From Paramecium tetraurelia (Eukaryota > Ciliophora > Oligohymenophorea > Peniculida > Parameciidae): a stretch of 64,000 nucleotides of DNA. Location: the NCBI RefSeq assembly GCF_000165425.1, contig NW_001799522.1:186001-250000 (forward strand), read 5' to 3'. The notes beneath the pieces are model-generated. The model worked only from the letters and a program-made list of their open reading frames with translations, ran no database searches and was not told the DNA's origin. This document shows, piece by piece, positions 50,452 to 62,310 of the stretch; position 1 is the stretch's first letter, and the number at the start of each line of letters is the position of its first letter. The position numbers and the translations under genes were made by a program.

Positions 50452-52492
50452 ATGAAAAAATGGGATGACGATTTTCGTATGAAGAGCTATGTTACTAAAA
50501 TCCAGAATGCAAAGTCAACAGTGCCAAGTAACCAAAAAAAAGCAATGAAAAGTATTTATTGGAAAACATTACAATAGAACAAATAAATAGGGATACAGAA
50601 TTCAGTAGCCATGCATCTTATAGATCTGATTTAACCGATTTAAAGGAAAGTTTGTTGTTCAAGTAAGTTAAGGATATATTAATAATAGATAGTTAGTTGA
50701 ATACAATTTATAATAATACACAAATAAATTATTCTTGAGAGGCTATATTGGAGGATTATAAACATTAGCCCAATAACCTATAGAATCACAAAATCTGGTA
50801 TTGCAAGAGATTAAATTACTACCTGGACATAAATAGAAATTTTTAGATTTGTTTAAATATTTAAACGATCATTATGATCCTCACAATTATAATGGGCAAT
50901 CCTCCTTAACTCCAATTAACAACAAATAAAACAGAAATACTATGCCTGGATAATAAAATTCTCATGGAAAATTTGAACAAACTAGAGATACCTATGTTGA
51001 AATACTGAAACCTGTTAATAGGCGTTCATCTTTAAAACACTTCTCCCCTCTCCAAGATATAGGAGTGATTAAACCTAGAGTTTTACCTAAATTAGAGAAA
51101 CGTTCTAATAATGGTAACAATGATAAAAGTCCTTAATTTAATGATACTTTATCATAATAATTAATTCTCAATTCAGAAACCATTCATGGAAGTTCATTAT
51201 CAATAACTAAAGAAATTCAAAAACCATTATCAAAAACAATTAATCCTGCTGTCGTCAAAATTAAATAACCTAAAAAGAAGAAATCTGTGATTAAGTAAAG
51301 CACTGAAAAAGATAATAAGTTGTTGAAGAAACTATAATAAATCAATTCAAAAAATAGCATTGGAACTGAAATTCATTTATAGTAAGATCAGATTTAATTG
51401 ATGTATTAATCATTTGATAATGGAAAATTAGCTTCGACCCTGATAAATATTGATATTGAAGAGATTAGCTATTGTGTAGGAATTACTCTATAAAAAATGA
51501 TTTTGATTGTTGATTTAGAGTAATAAAAATATCTCGAAAATGAAATCTAAGAAATTCAACAAGCAATCTTTAAAGAGACTGATCAATATCAGGAGATAGA
51601 ATCTAGAGGTAATATTATCCAATAATAGTTTAGATAGAGGAAGATATAGTGAGGATTGTAGAGATGAAGAAAATAATGATCAGACAGTCAATATGTCAAA
51701 GGTAGATGATACAATTTGTTAAGATTACTTAAAAGAAGCAATAATAGAGCCTGAAAGTACTGATCAATATTATGGTAACGAAGATGTTGCCACTGAATAG
51801 TTTTAGAAACTTGATCAAAGTGAATAATCAAAACTATAGACCGAGTAGGAATACATCCAAGATTAAGACTAGGATAATAAGTATATTAAATTAGATATTT
51901 TAATAGTGATTAAATTTCCAAATCATATTTTTCAGTTGATACCACTTATAATTTAGAAGATTATCTTTTGTTTAATAAAGTTTTTGTTGATAAAACTATG
52001 TCTAATTATATTCCTAATGTTGACATCATACAAAATTATTGTAAGAACATAATGACAACTACCAAAATGGAAAGGGAAGTAGCAATCATCTCAATGATTT
52101 ACATTAACAGATTGCTCACTTATAATTAGGGCTTAGAAATTAATTGCTTGAATTGGCAGAAAATTTTATTTACAGCATTGGTCATGGCATCAAAAATATG
52201 GGATGATGAGTCTTTTGAAAATAATAATTTTGCAAAGGTACTACCTCAATTTTCAACTGTATAAATAAATGAAATGGAAAGAGTTTTCTTGAAGTTCATA
52301 GAATATCATCTCTATGTTAATTCTGGAGAATATGCTAAACAATATTTCATCTTGAGAGCTTATGCTGATAAAAAACAAAGAAGTTATGCTCTAAAATAAT
52401 TAGATATCTCAACTGTTATAAGATTATAAAGAGGAGGTTAATAATAAATTTCAAAACAGTAATATTTAAATACTTAAAACAAAAGCTTTTGA
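50452..52492 (+). CDS. SAM-domain plus cyclin (cyclin Y-type) protein
   Basis: ATG 50452 to TGA 52490-52492 with introns of about 26 nt (50550-50575), 26 nt (50660-50690), 25 nt (near 51611-51635) and 26 nt (near 51882-51907). Residues ~65-130 form a SAM domain (LVEYNLQQYTNKLFLRGY ... EIKLLPGHKQKFLDLF). About 300 low-complexity, basic then acidic residues follow. The C-terminal ~170 residues are a cyclin box of the Pho80/cyclin Y class: AIISMIYINRLL, LNWQKILFTALVMASKIWDD, FAKVLPQFS, INEMERVFLKFIEYHLYV and YAKQYFILRAYADKK. Cyclin Y partners Cdk14/16-type kinases at membranes. The SAM domain may provide oligomerisation or docking. The combination is unusual to me; the join depends on the introns given. 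Confidence 0.8.
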
Positions 52493-52868
52493 AGATTACT
52501 CTATTTTATAATTGTATATATATGTGATTTATGTGTATTTCAGGTTTCCATTTAATTTTAAACTACACTAATTCTATTCATATTAATATTTAAAAGCAAC
52601 CTTTATGGTTATCAGTCTATCCTCACTTCTCCAATGTTTAAAGTCACATATTCAAAATAATTTCAATCCATTTTATAAGATTAACTACCAATATTTCTTC
52701 ATTATTATTTATCATTCAGATTAAAAATCAGTCATATTGATCTAAGAATTCCTATATCTTTTAATTTAGTGATATGATGTAAATGAGATAAGATTTAGGG
52801 TCCATGTCATCAACTGATACTTTTATAAATTTATTGATTATTTATATTTATATATAATATCAATAATA
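52493..52868. other. Intergenic AT-rich spacer
   Basis: One frame stays open through part of this interval but has no Met-led coding character and low-complexity content. I see no gene or RNA in it. Confidence 0.45.
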
Positions 52869-53683
52869 ATGGATAATAGAGATTAAGTAAGCTTATTCTT
52901 ATTAATATTTTAGTCCATTTTAGTTGATGAGGAGTTTTGTGATAAGAATCTGTTTAGTCATTATCAAAAAAGAAGAACAGAAAATGCAAAATAAAATCCA
53001 AAAATTCATCTCTAAGACTATTAACTTAATACTATCAACAGATTACATATAGGATACATAGACCATCCTCACATCAAATCTAGTAAAATTATAATCCCTA
53101 ATAAATACGAGCTCAAAACATTTCAATCAATAAGCATCAATTAAAAAAGTGCAACTTGTAGAAGCCAGTCTGTTAGGAACTCGAAAAAACTAAAGAGCCT
53201 CTCAACAGAAATTCAACAGTTTTAGATTTAAAGTCCAAAAATATGTTTTTTCAGAGGCACTCAGGCTTAGGTAAACTTAAGCCGATCGTACAAAAATAAT
53301 TGCTAGTAAATCCAATCTCTTAGACATCAAGATTAACTATTAAAAAAAATACTGAAACCCCTGCTATAGAAGTAAGCAACAGTAATTACATTGAACAAAA
53401 GCCAGCGTCTTTTCGTTATAATGATCTCCAATTGAGTCAATATTTGGAAGAATTTAAATTGCTAAAGTAAGAAACTCTAACTAATGTGATTTTACCTCAT
53501 CTCTCATATAAAAGCAATAGAACCTAAAACAATCACACGTAAACAACGAACAGACAATAAACTAATAATCAATATTATAATAGTATACTTCAATAAAATA
53601 AAGTTAAATAAAGATAAACTCATATAGAATCACAAAAACAGAACCTAACTCTAAGTGGATGGAGTGATTATTCAAACAAATGA
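52869..53683 (+). CDS. Basic Ser/Gln/Asn-rich protein of unknown function
   Basis: ATG 52869 to TGA 53681-53683. A 27-nt intron directly after codon 6 (GTAAGCTTATT...ATTTTAG) and a 26-nt intron near 53170-53196 (GTTAGG...AAAGAG) keep the frame. The product is about 250 residues, rich in Lys, Ser, Gln and Asn, without hydrophobic segments; a short helical patch (LQLSQYLEEFKLLKQETL) lies in the C-terminal third. No domain is recognised. It is probably an intrinsically disordered cytosolic protein. Confidence 0.6.
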
Positions 53684-53805
53684 TTATTTATTTTCTATAT
53701 TATTAATTTACAGAAATAACTTTATTATTGAAGTATATCTTCATTTATAGGGAATTTATAGGTATTACAACTATTCATAAATCATTAAAAAAATAATTTA
53801 TTATT

Positions 53806-54204
53806 ATGAATCCAGCCTAAAATATCGCCTAACAATTTCTACAATAATACTATTAGACATTGATGACCAATAAAATGGCTTTGATTTAATTTTACACTGA
53901 TGCATCAATTATGACATATGGTAATTATATATTTAATTTACAATCTTTAGGCGGAGAACAATACAATGGATTAAAAGCAATCAATGAAAAATTAGAATCA
54001 TTAGCATTCCAAAAGATTGTATATAAAGTAGACGACATGGATGTTTAACCAGGAGCAGTTTAGAATTCTCTTTTCCTATTTGTTACAGGTACATTGCAAA
54101 TGGATGACTCAGACACATTTAAATTCTCTCAGAGTTTTCAAATCCTTCCAAATGGTTAAGGAGGATTATACGTACACAATGATATTTTCAGATTGGTTTA
54201 TTGA
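53806..54204 (+). CDS. NTF2: Nuclear transport factor 2 (NTF2)
   Basis: ATG 53806 to TGA 54202-54204 with one 30-nt intron (GTAATTATAT...ATCTTTAG). The product is 122 residues, the normal size of free NTF2. Matching pieces are AQQFLQQYYQTL, LIQFYTDASIMTYGG, LKAINEKLESLAFQKI and the C-terminal FSQSFQILPNGQGGLYVHN with NDIFRLVY. NTF2 carries RanGDP into the nucleus by binding Ran and FxFG nucleoporins, so it is essential for maintaining the Ran gradient. The gene is complete. It ends 25 bp before the next start. Confidence 0.95.
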
Positions 54205-54229
54205 AATATTATTAATAAAATTATTAAAA

Positions 54230-54742
54230 ATGGGATTTGAAGATTAGATTCCACCTATTCCAAATAGAGATCAAGAAAAGAGATACATCGCTACAGTTGA
54301 AAAGTCCTTCTATGATCAACCCCTCTATAAATTTTATATGAATGAAGCATTAAGAGAAAGAAAGATGGATTATGCTGATAAATTGAACACATTCAAATAC
54401 GAATGGATTCTCAATTTTGCTGCATCTGGCATGGTATTCAGTTTATTATATGTAAAAACATTATAATATAAATTAGTTTATTCCCGTTTCCTATTTTTAC
54501 AGACAAACAAGTACAGGAGTTCCAACCTATTATCAGTATTTTTAATTTTATATATTAGACCTAAGAACAAGGCAGTATTCAAATAAGGATACTTACAAAA
54601 TCAAAATTGGAGAAGATTCAAGTTATATTCATTCTTAGTTTTTGGATCAGCATTTATTTTTGCTCATACTTATACAGACAGATCACAAATTCATGACGAA
54701 TATTACAACAATGTAGGAGTCATTAAGCCAAAATTTGAATGA
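54230..54742 (+). CDS. Small membrane protein, two transmembrane segments
   Basis: ATG 54230 to TGA 54740-54742, 170 codons if unspliced; a 27-nt GT-AG stretch (GTTTATTCC...TTTACAG) could be removed without changing frame. The N-terminal ~75 residues are charged and helical (MGFEDQIPPIPNRDQE). Two hydrophobic segments follow (FAASGMVFSLLYV and SFLVFGSAFIFAHTY), and a 27-residue hydrophilic tail ends KPKFE. Size and layout resemble small mitochondrial inner-membrane accessory subunits, but I cannot assign one. Confidence 0.6.
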
Positions 54743-55260
54743 GATAGAATTAAACAAGAATAATAAAATTATTATAATATTATCTAATAGCATTTATATA
54801 GAAATTAATTTCATATTCTTTAATAATATATACTTGTAATTTAGATATTTAAATGATTATTGTATAGGTTTAAAAATACCTGAAACTTTAGTACTCTGAT
54901 CAATCTTTTATATTTTTCATTATTCTTTGGTTTTTCAATATAAAAATAATCAACTTAAACATAAATATTCTACTGAAATTATATAAAGCAGAAGTAAAGA
55001 AGGATAATCACAAATATTTAAATGATTTAACTAAATTTAGTCAAAATTTGGTAATCATATAAGAAACCTACGTTTATATAATATTCTAAATATTAAGATT
55101 ATATATTTTAATATAAATAAATCTCTCATATCAATAATATCAATGAGACCTGGAAGAAATGGATTAAACTGAAAAAATATCATAGATCATAAAGAATTAA
55201 TCTGAATTTATAGCTTGCATTGTAATAAAAGAAAAACATATAAAGTAAAAAAAGCAGATA
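54743..55260. other. AT-rich interval with possible decayed cyclophilin N-terminus
   Basis: Mostly AT-rich non-coding. In the last ~120 bp, pieces such as LNLQL and LHCNKRKT in different frames resemble the first strands of a PPIL2-type cyclophilin (canonical LNLELHC...PKT), but I cannot join them to the following frame with a clear intron. Confidence 0.4.
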
Positions 55261-55741
55261 ATGTTGAAGTTAAACAAAAACTCAAAAAGAATAGATGAGT
55301 AAAAAAGAATAAGAGAAATTGTGACTTACAGTACAATTTTCCATAGAAACATTCCAGGATTTATCATTTAAGGTGGAGATCCTACAGGTAATTTAAAAAA
55401 TGGATTTAGTATTTTATGAACAGGTAAAGGGGGGGGAATGTATTTATGGAAAATATTTTGAGGATGAAATTGTTCCAGAAATAATACATGATAGAAGAGA
55501 AATAGTTTCAATGGCAAACGCAGGAAAGGATAGCAACCAATCAAAGTTTTACATTACCTATTCGAAATAAAATCACTTGAATGGTCTCTATACTGCATTT
55601 TATCAAGTAATCTCTGGATGGGAGGCTCTTGATTTGATGGAAAAGGAGACTGGGGATAACAATTACAAACCATTGAATGAGATTAAAACATTTAAGAAAG
55701 CCATACATACGAATCCAATAGCAGAAATCGAATAATTTTGA
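55261..55741 (+). CDS. Cyclophilin-type peptidyl-prolyl isomerase, PPIL-like, N-terminus incomplete or divergent
   Basis: A frame from ATG 55261 to TGA 55739-55741 with a 22-nt intron (GTAATTTAAA...GGATTTAG). It contains the cyclophilin core: STIFHRNIPGFIIQGGDPT, KGGECIYGKYFEDEI, SMANAGKDSNQSKFYIT, HLNGLYTAFYQVISGWEALD. The catalytic Arg in FHR is present; the usual F-x-x-x-Q appears as GFIIQ, and the canonical TGTGKGG loop is altered. The first two beta strands and first helix are not present in this frame. Degenerate-looking pieces of them lie just upstream. The gene may use a 5' exon I could not place, or be a truncated copy. Similarity is closest to the PPIL2-type cyclophilins associated with the spliceosome. 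Confidence 0.65.
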
Positions 55742-55757
55742 ACAAATTTAGATATTA

Positions 55758-58723
55758 TCATTATTGGTAATCTGAAACAGATGGACATTAACATATAAGA
55801 TTTCTATCTCCAAAAGCATTATTAATTCTGCTCACGGTAGGCCATACCTTGCCTCTTTGTAAAACATAAGGCAATGGGAAGGCAGCTTCTTCTCTAGTGT
55901 ATTTATGATTCCAACCACTATTGATCACTTAATCTTATGTATGAGGAGCATTTTTCAATGGATTATCATTCTTATCATATTATCCATTTTTGACCTTCTC
56001 AACTTCTAATTTAATATTCTTCATAGCCTCAATGAATCTATCTAATTCAGACCTAATAATTAATATAGATATATACTTAGATTCACTTTCAGTTGGTTCA
56101 ATCATAAGTGTTCCTGGGACTGGGAAGGACATAGTAGGAGCATGGAATCCATAATCCATAAGTCTTTTTGCAATGTCTTCTTCAGTGATTCCACTTTCTT
56201 ATTTGATAGGTCTGATGTCAATAATGAATTCATGAGCACACATTCCATTTTATCCAGTAAATAGAACTTTGTAATCATTTTTTAAACTCTTCATTAAGTA
56301 GTTGGCATTTAACATAGCCATGGCTGTGCATTTCTTTGCCCCTTGTCTGCCTAGTTGTCCAAAATAACTATAGGGTATTGGGAGAATGGATGCAGAACTA
56401 AATAAAGATGAAGCCACACTTCCTAAGGAATGCTCTCTGCCTGGAAGATATGGTGCCAATTTCTTATTAACAGCAATAGGACCTAATCCAGGACCACCTC
56501 CACCATGTGGGATTGAGAATGTCTTATGAAGATTCAAATGACAAACATCTGCTCCTAAATATCCAGGAGATGTATATCCAACCTAAGCATTCATATTGGC
56601 TCCATCCATATAAACTAAACCTCCATGCTCATGAATTAATTAAATAATCTTCTTTGTTTGATCTTCATAGACTCCATAAGTTGATGGATATGTAATCATA
56701 ATGCATGCCAAAGACTTTTCATTTTCTTTGATTTTCTTATTTAAATCATTCAAATCAACATAACCATCTACCACATTAACTGGTACAACAGTTAATCCAG
56801 CAAGAACAGCTGAAGCAGGATTAGTACCATGAGCAGATATTGGAATTAAACATATGTTTCTATCCTTTTGTCCATTCATGATGTGATATTTTCTGATGCA
56901 TAATAAACCTGAGTATTCCCCTTAAGCACCACTGTTAGGCATTAAGGACACAGCTTCCATTTGTGTAATATCGCATAACCATTTTTCAACATTTTCAGTT
57001 AATTCTTAATAGCCTTAAGTGCAAGACAAAGGGGAAAAGGGATGCAATTGGGAGAATCCTTAAAATGAGACAGGCAACATGAAAGAAGTTGGATTCAATT
57101 TCATTGTACAACTACCTAATGAAATCATAGACTTAGTTAATGAGACATCCTTCTATCTTAAATAGTTGATGTATCTCAACATTTCAGTTTCACTATGTAA
57201 TGAATTGAACACCTTCTATTACATAAAAGATGCTCTTTCAGATTTGTATGGAATCACCTTTTGGATGACTGACATAAAATCTGCTTTTTTCTTTGTGTAA
57301 TGTTGAAGATGATTAAACAAATCCTCAATATCTTAGATTGTGTGAGTCTCATCAAAACTAAAGATAGTGTCTTATCCAACTTTCCTGACATTGACTTATG
57401 CATTATAATGTAAATACTCCTACAAGGTTTCTGTGTTGTGTAACACCACGGTATCAAAGATCCTTCCTTCTTTAACAACTATTCCCAAACTTTTTGCTAA
57501 TTTAGCAAAGCTTCTTGCCAGACAATTGACTCTATTGGCTATCTTTTGTAATCCTTAAGGACCATGGTAAGTTGCATAAAAGCCAGCCATATTAGCCAAT
57601 AATGCTTATGCTGTACAGATATTGGAGGTGGCCTTTTCTCTTCTGATATGTTATTCTCTGGTTTGCAATGACATTCTATAGGCTGATTTTCCATTGGTGT
57701 CTTTGGAAATACCAATAATACGTCCTGGCATTTTTCTTTTGAATTCGTCTTCAACTGCAAAAAAAGCAGCATGTGGTCCACCAAAACCCATAGGTACACC
57801 GAATCTTTATGAATTTCCATATGTAACATTTGCTCCTTAATCTTTGGGTGTTTTATTGATAGTTAAACTCAACAAGTCTGTTCCAATTACTTTTAAGAGT
57901 TTAGCATCTTTGAGGGTGTGCTTGAAAAGATCACTCCAATCATGGACATCTCCTAGATTATCTGGTGATTGAACCAAAACTCCACAATATTGATCGGCAT
58001 CTTTGAAATCATAAGTTTTGGCATCTCCAACAACGATATCAATTCCTAAATAATAAGCTTTAGTCTTGATATAATCGATGCTTTATGGAAATACATGGTT
58101 GTCTACAAAGAATTTCTTCTTCTCAAACCAAGAATTTGCCAAGAACATTGCTTCTCCTGCAGCAGTTGCTTCGTCCAATAATGAGGCATTAGATACATCC
58201 ATACCTGTTAATTCAGTGATTACAGTCTGGTAATTGAGAAGAGCTTCAAGTCTCCCCTGAGAAATCTCAGCTTAATAGGGAGTATAGGATGTATACCATC
58301 CTGGGTCTTCAAGTACATTTCTCAAGATGACATACGGTGTGTGAGTACCATAATAGCCTTGGCCTATGTAGTTTTTGAATAACTTGTTCTTATTGGCTAA
58401 GGATTGGAGATGCTAGACCATAGATGATTCAGGGATGGCATCAGGAAAATTGTCTGGATTTTAAAAGGCTGCCTCACTGCGAATCTCCTTGGGAATAATT
58501 TTGTCCACAAGCTCATCGAGTGTGTTGGCTTCGACTGTTTTCAACATCTCTTTCACTTATTAAGGCTCAGATCCTATAAAGCGTGATTCCTAAATTTAGA
58601 TCAAAACCATACGATGTAGTCACTTGACTTGAACCAGTCAGGGATTTTGGGATTTACTTCGTGGGGATTGGCCAGCCTGCTGAAATTGGCAACACGTTTT
58701 ATTAATCTTATAGATCTAAGCAT
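55758..58723 (-). CDS. GLDC: Glycine decarboxylase (glycine cleavage system P-protein), mitochondrial
   Basis: Starts at ATG 58723 and ends at TGA 55758-55760 with one 23-nt intron (GTATGGTTTTG...AAATTTAG) early in the gene, giving about 980 residues, the full family length. The N-terminus [17 protein letters not shown] is a basic amphipathic mitochondrial presequence. Both halves of the P-protein are intact: [66 protein letters not shown] and the PLP lysine in [17 protein letters not shown]. It decarboxylates glycine with PLP and passes the aminomethyl group to lipoyl H-protein in the mitochondrial matrix. Nothing suggests damage. Its codon use is relatively GC-rich compared with neighbours, consistent with high expression. 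Confidence 0.97.
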
Positions 58724-58818
58724 TTAATATTAAAAATTATGTAGTGCTCTTGCCTGCATTTATTTATATACATATATATATAGAAAAACTGTTATAATGC
58801 ATTAAAGAGTACTAACTA

Positions 58819-60412
58819 ATGAAAGCCCATATCACAGGTAAATCTACAGAAGACCTCGACTATAATCTCAAGATCCAGGTCGCAGAGTCCTGACAGAAAC
58901 TGATACGAAGACAAACATTTCAAGAAAATTCACCAAATTCGACTTTGATTCTGTGCTAACAATTAGAACAAGTAAGGGAAGCAAGAAGTTTAAGCCACAA
59001 CGCTTTGAAGCTAAACCTATTGTAAAGTATTTTGCAAAGCTAGAAAACTGAAGTCGACTCAGATTTGGAGACCTATCAAAGAATGGTTCTGGCCAAGATG
59101 AAAGAAAAGAATATCCTCCCAAAACAACGTTCTCTAAGCAATGCTACACCATAACAAAAGAGCTAAGATCGTTATGCCTCTTTGGATTCACAAAACAGAA
59201 TTAACAACAAATAAACTCAGAATGTGCATCCTAAGATTTTGTGGGATATGTCAGAAGAGGAATGGCAATAATTTGGCGATCGCTTTCCCCAACACTTTGA
59301 AAAGAAGAAGTTACTTGGAAGAGGCGGATTTTCATTAGTATGGTTGGGAGAACACAAAAGAACCAAAGAAAAGTTTGCAATCAAATAAATCCTTTCTACT
59401 AATACTCACCAATCTCACATGAAGGAAATTTGGTTTGGAATTCATTTCTTCCAAGACGGTCAGCCCAAATAGCAATTTACAAGTTTTCCTGGCTCTAAGA
59501 ATCTAGTACGTTTCCTCACCTATGACATAAAACCTCAAGACACTTGGATATTTTAGGAAATATGTGGAGAAAGTTTGGGCAATCAACTCTATGATCTCAA
59601 AGGAAAAAATATTAATAACGAACGCATGTATAAGGTAGATACACTTCATTTATATTTCAGTTGACTCATAAACCTCTTTACAACACTTTTCGAAAAGATT
59701 TGACTGAACTCAAAAAACTGATAAGAGAACTAGCATAGGCTCTTGATCTCTTGTAAGATCAAAGAATCGTGCATTCCGATCTTAAGACCGAAAACATTCT
59801 AGTTAAGAAAATCAAGAATGAGAACGATCTACATGAACTAACTTAAGTGAAATTGATTGATTATGGCAGTAGTTTTCCATTTGATGATTTAAAATAATTT
59901 TCAATGGCCACACCAGAGTAACTCATATTTCTTATTTTAGATACATGTGTCCAGAAATACTTAACTATATCTTATATGAGAATCAAATGAATTACCGTCC
60001 TTGTTTGATGAAGTATTTAAGAAATTACAAGAAACCTTGGGTGATTGATGTTTGGTCTCTTGGTTGTGTGGTACTTGAGATAATCTCAGGTATTCCCCTC
60101 TGGATGAGTCTTAAAACTATAGTTACCAAAAATGGAAAGGAAGTAATTGATTATGGATTATTTGCTGTTAAGGGTAGAGTTTTTGATAAAATAATTGATC
60201 GTTAAATGGAAGTTATTTAAAATTTAGATAGTTATATTGATAAAAATTATTCTGGTATGATAATAATGTAATAATCAATAGGATTAAAGATTGATAACTA
60301 GACACGATTTATCTTGAAAGAAATGTTAAATTTGGATCCAGAGAAAAGATTATCCCCGAAGCAAATAGTCGAATACTTATCAACAAAAAAAGAACACCTT
60401 ATAACTCAATGA
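58819..60412 (+). CDS. Protein kinase, DYRK/CMGC-like
   Basis: ATG 58819 to TGA 60410-60412 with introns of 18 nt near 58877-58894, 26 nt near 59635-59660 (GTAGATACAC...TATTTCAG) and 23 nt near 59918-59940. After ~170 hydrophilic residues the kinase domain begins: LLGRGGFSLVWLGEH, FAIKQIL, VHSDLKTENILV, IDYGSSFPFD, then YMCPEI, WVIDVWSLGCVVLEIISGIPLW and LDPEKRLSPKQIVEYL. The catalytic Lys, both catalytic Asp residues and the ion pair are present; Arg of HRD is Ser and DFG is DYG. The IDxGSS pattern after the second Asp is typical of DYRK/HIPK-type kinases. Probably active; substrate unknown. Confidence 0.82.
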
Positions 60413-60504
60413 TTTATACTATTAATAATTGAAAAATCCTCATCTCATTGAATTAAATTTGAAAATAATTTTGGATGTCTTGATTAATTTTTTAATTATT
60501 ATTC

Positions 60505-61999
60505 ATGAACTCAGTATCCACTAATATTTCTTTTTCAGATATTCGGGATGTGAAAATCTATTTAAAAATTCATTACAATACTTCATATGGATAAGCAATT
60601 TACTTATGTGGTGACGATGAAAGGTTGGGAATTTGGGATTCAACTAAAGCAATAAGACTCTAATGGAATGAGGTATGGTATTGAAGTTCAAAAAGAATAA
60701 TGAATGGACTGCCTGTCTAAAACTTCCAAGAATTTGTAAGAAATTTGAGTACAAATTCCTCTTAAATGATTATGATAACCCATCTCGAGAAAAAGAATTT
60801 TGGGAACCAGGAGAAAATCGTATAATTACGAAACATTTATTATTGAATGGCAAGAAAGGGGAGTACTTTAATTGTAATAGTTCATTCGATTATTGTAGAG
60901 GAGTATTGGGGTTATAGAACAATCAAATTAAAGCTCAATCACAATTTATAGTTTGGAGAACGGATGATGATTATAGGTTCAATACCAGAAATAGGTTCTT
61001 GGAAAACACCTGTGTTAATGAAATAATAATAGAAGATTGATATACGTATTACTCAATCCATAATTCTGAAATAGTAACATAAGAGCCTATTCAACAATGG
61101 TCCATTTCATTTATTGTAAACCCTCTTAATTTCTATTTCCGATATTATTATGTGATTCGAAACGACGAATCTGGGAATATGATATGGGAAAGAGGGAATG
61201 GACGTTATCTTAAAACTGCTGATCTCTCTTCTCTTCGATAGGTACTCGATCAATATGCACTCCATCCAATTAAAGTCAAAACATAAATCTACACAGCATT
61301 TCAAACAAAGCCATAATACAAGAATGGCTCATTTTCAACTACTAAGATTCCAAAATAAAAGATCAAACCTAATAATTAAGGATATTAATTTGCAGATAAG
61401 GAGCCTTCCTTCTTTTACTATGAAGAATTTGGAAGGTTGAATAAATTGGATTGGAATTTTGTAGTCTAATTTCAAACTTACGAAATAAATGAAAATATAT
61501 TGATTGGTCCTTATCCTCAAAATGAATAAGACATTTTATTATTGAAATAAAAATAAGTGAAGGCAGTCCTCAATTTGTAGACTCGTTTAGACATGTTCCA
61601 TAGAGGAGTTAATTGGGAGTAGATAGTGGATGCATATAAGAGATAGAACATAGTAATGAAGAATTATCAGATCTTTGATATGGATGCAGAAGATTTTGAG
61701 AAGAAATCCAACAAGGCTGTATAGATTCTCAAGAAATTAATCAATGAGCATGAGTACGTGTATGTTCATTGCACTGCTGGGATAGGGAGAGCCCCTTCAA
61801 TTATAGTTTTATATTTAAGTTCGATTCTTTAATATGATTTAAAAGATGCTATCGAATTTGTTAAATAAAAACGATAATAGTTTTATGTCAATTATTGTAA
61901 ATATCAGTTATATTAATAGCTATGCTGAAAAAGTCTTTGCAGAAGACTCTTGTGTTTAATCATGGATTGGGTTACTAGAATTTGGCTTAAACTTTATGA
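60505..61999 (+). CDS. Glucan phosphatase: two CBM20 domains plus dual-specificity phosphatase (laforin/SEX4-like)
   Basis: ATG 60505 to TGA 61997-61999 with introns of 23 nt (near 60673-60695), 25 nt (near 60874-60898), 29 nt (near 61046-61074) and 23 nt (near 61898-61920). The first CBM20 reads AIYLCGDDERLGIWD with FEYKFLL; the second reads MIIGSIPEIGSWKTPV with FYFRYYYVIRND. The C-terminal phosphatase domain has LIGPYPQNEQDI, an Asp-containing WPD-like loop region (FDMDAEDF) and the signature VHCTAGIGRAPS, a HCX5R site with the GxGRAP form typical of SEX4-type glucan phosphatases. Such enzymes dephosphorylate starch or glycogen. Two starch-binding modules in tandem would increase polysaccharide affinity. 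Cys and Arg of the active site are intact. It probably acts on storage glucan in the cytosol. Confidence 0.87.
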
Positions 62000-62310
62000 A
62001 GGATGGAATAATAATTTATATATAATTAGTTAAAAATTTATCATTTCCTTTCCAGTCGAATTGAGATGAAAATATTATCTAAGAATTATATTAATATCCC
62101 AAACCATTTATAAATATAAATTTTGTTTGAATTCATTTAATAATTAATGATAGATATGGAAATAATACACGCTTTTTAATGCTTGATCTCATTTCAGCAA
62201 TAAGATCATCACTAACACAAAGCACATTTACAATATACTACCAATAAAATAAATCTAATTTTGAATACTCAGTGTTTTGAAATAGAAATATCCTATAAAT
62301 TAAAATTAAA
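62000..62310. other. Intergenic AT-rich spacer
   Basis: No coding frame, repeat or RNA recognised between the phosphatase stop and the next candidate start. Confidence 0.5.

Noticed and set aside
55381-55450. A one-base excess in the G8 run as a frameshift in the cyclophilin gene
   Set aside because: Choosing the 22-nt intron ending GGATTTAG restores the frame to KGGECIYGK, so no frameshift is needed.
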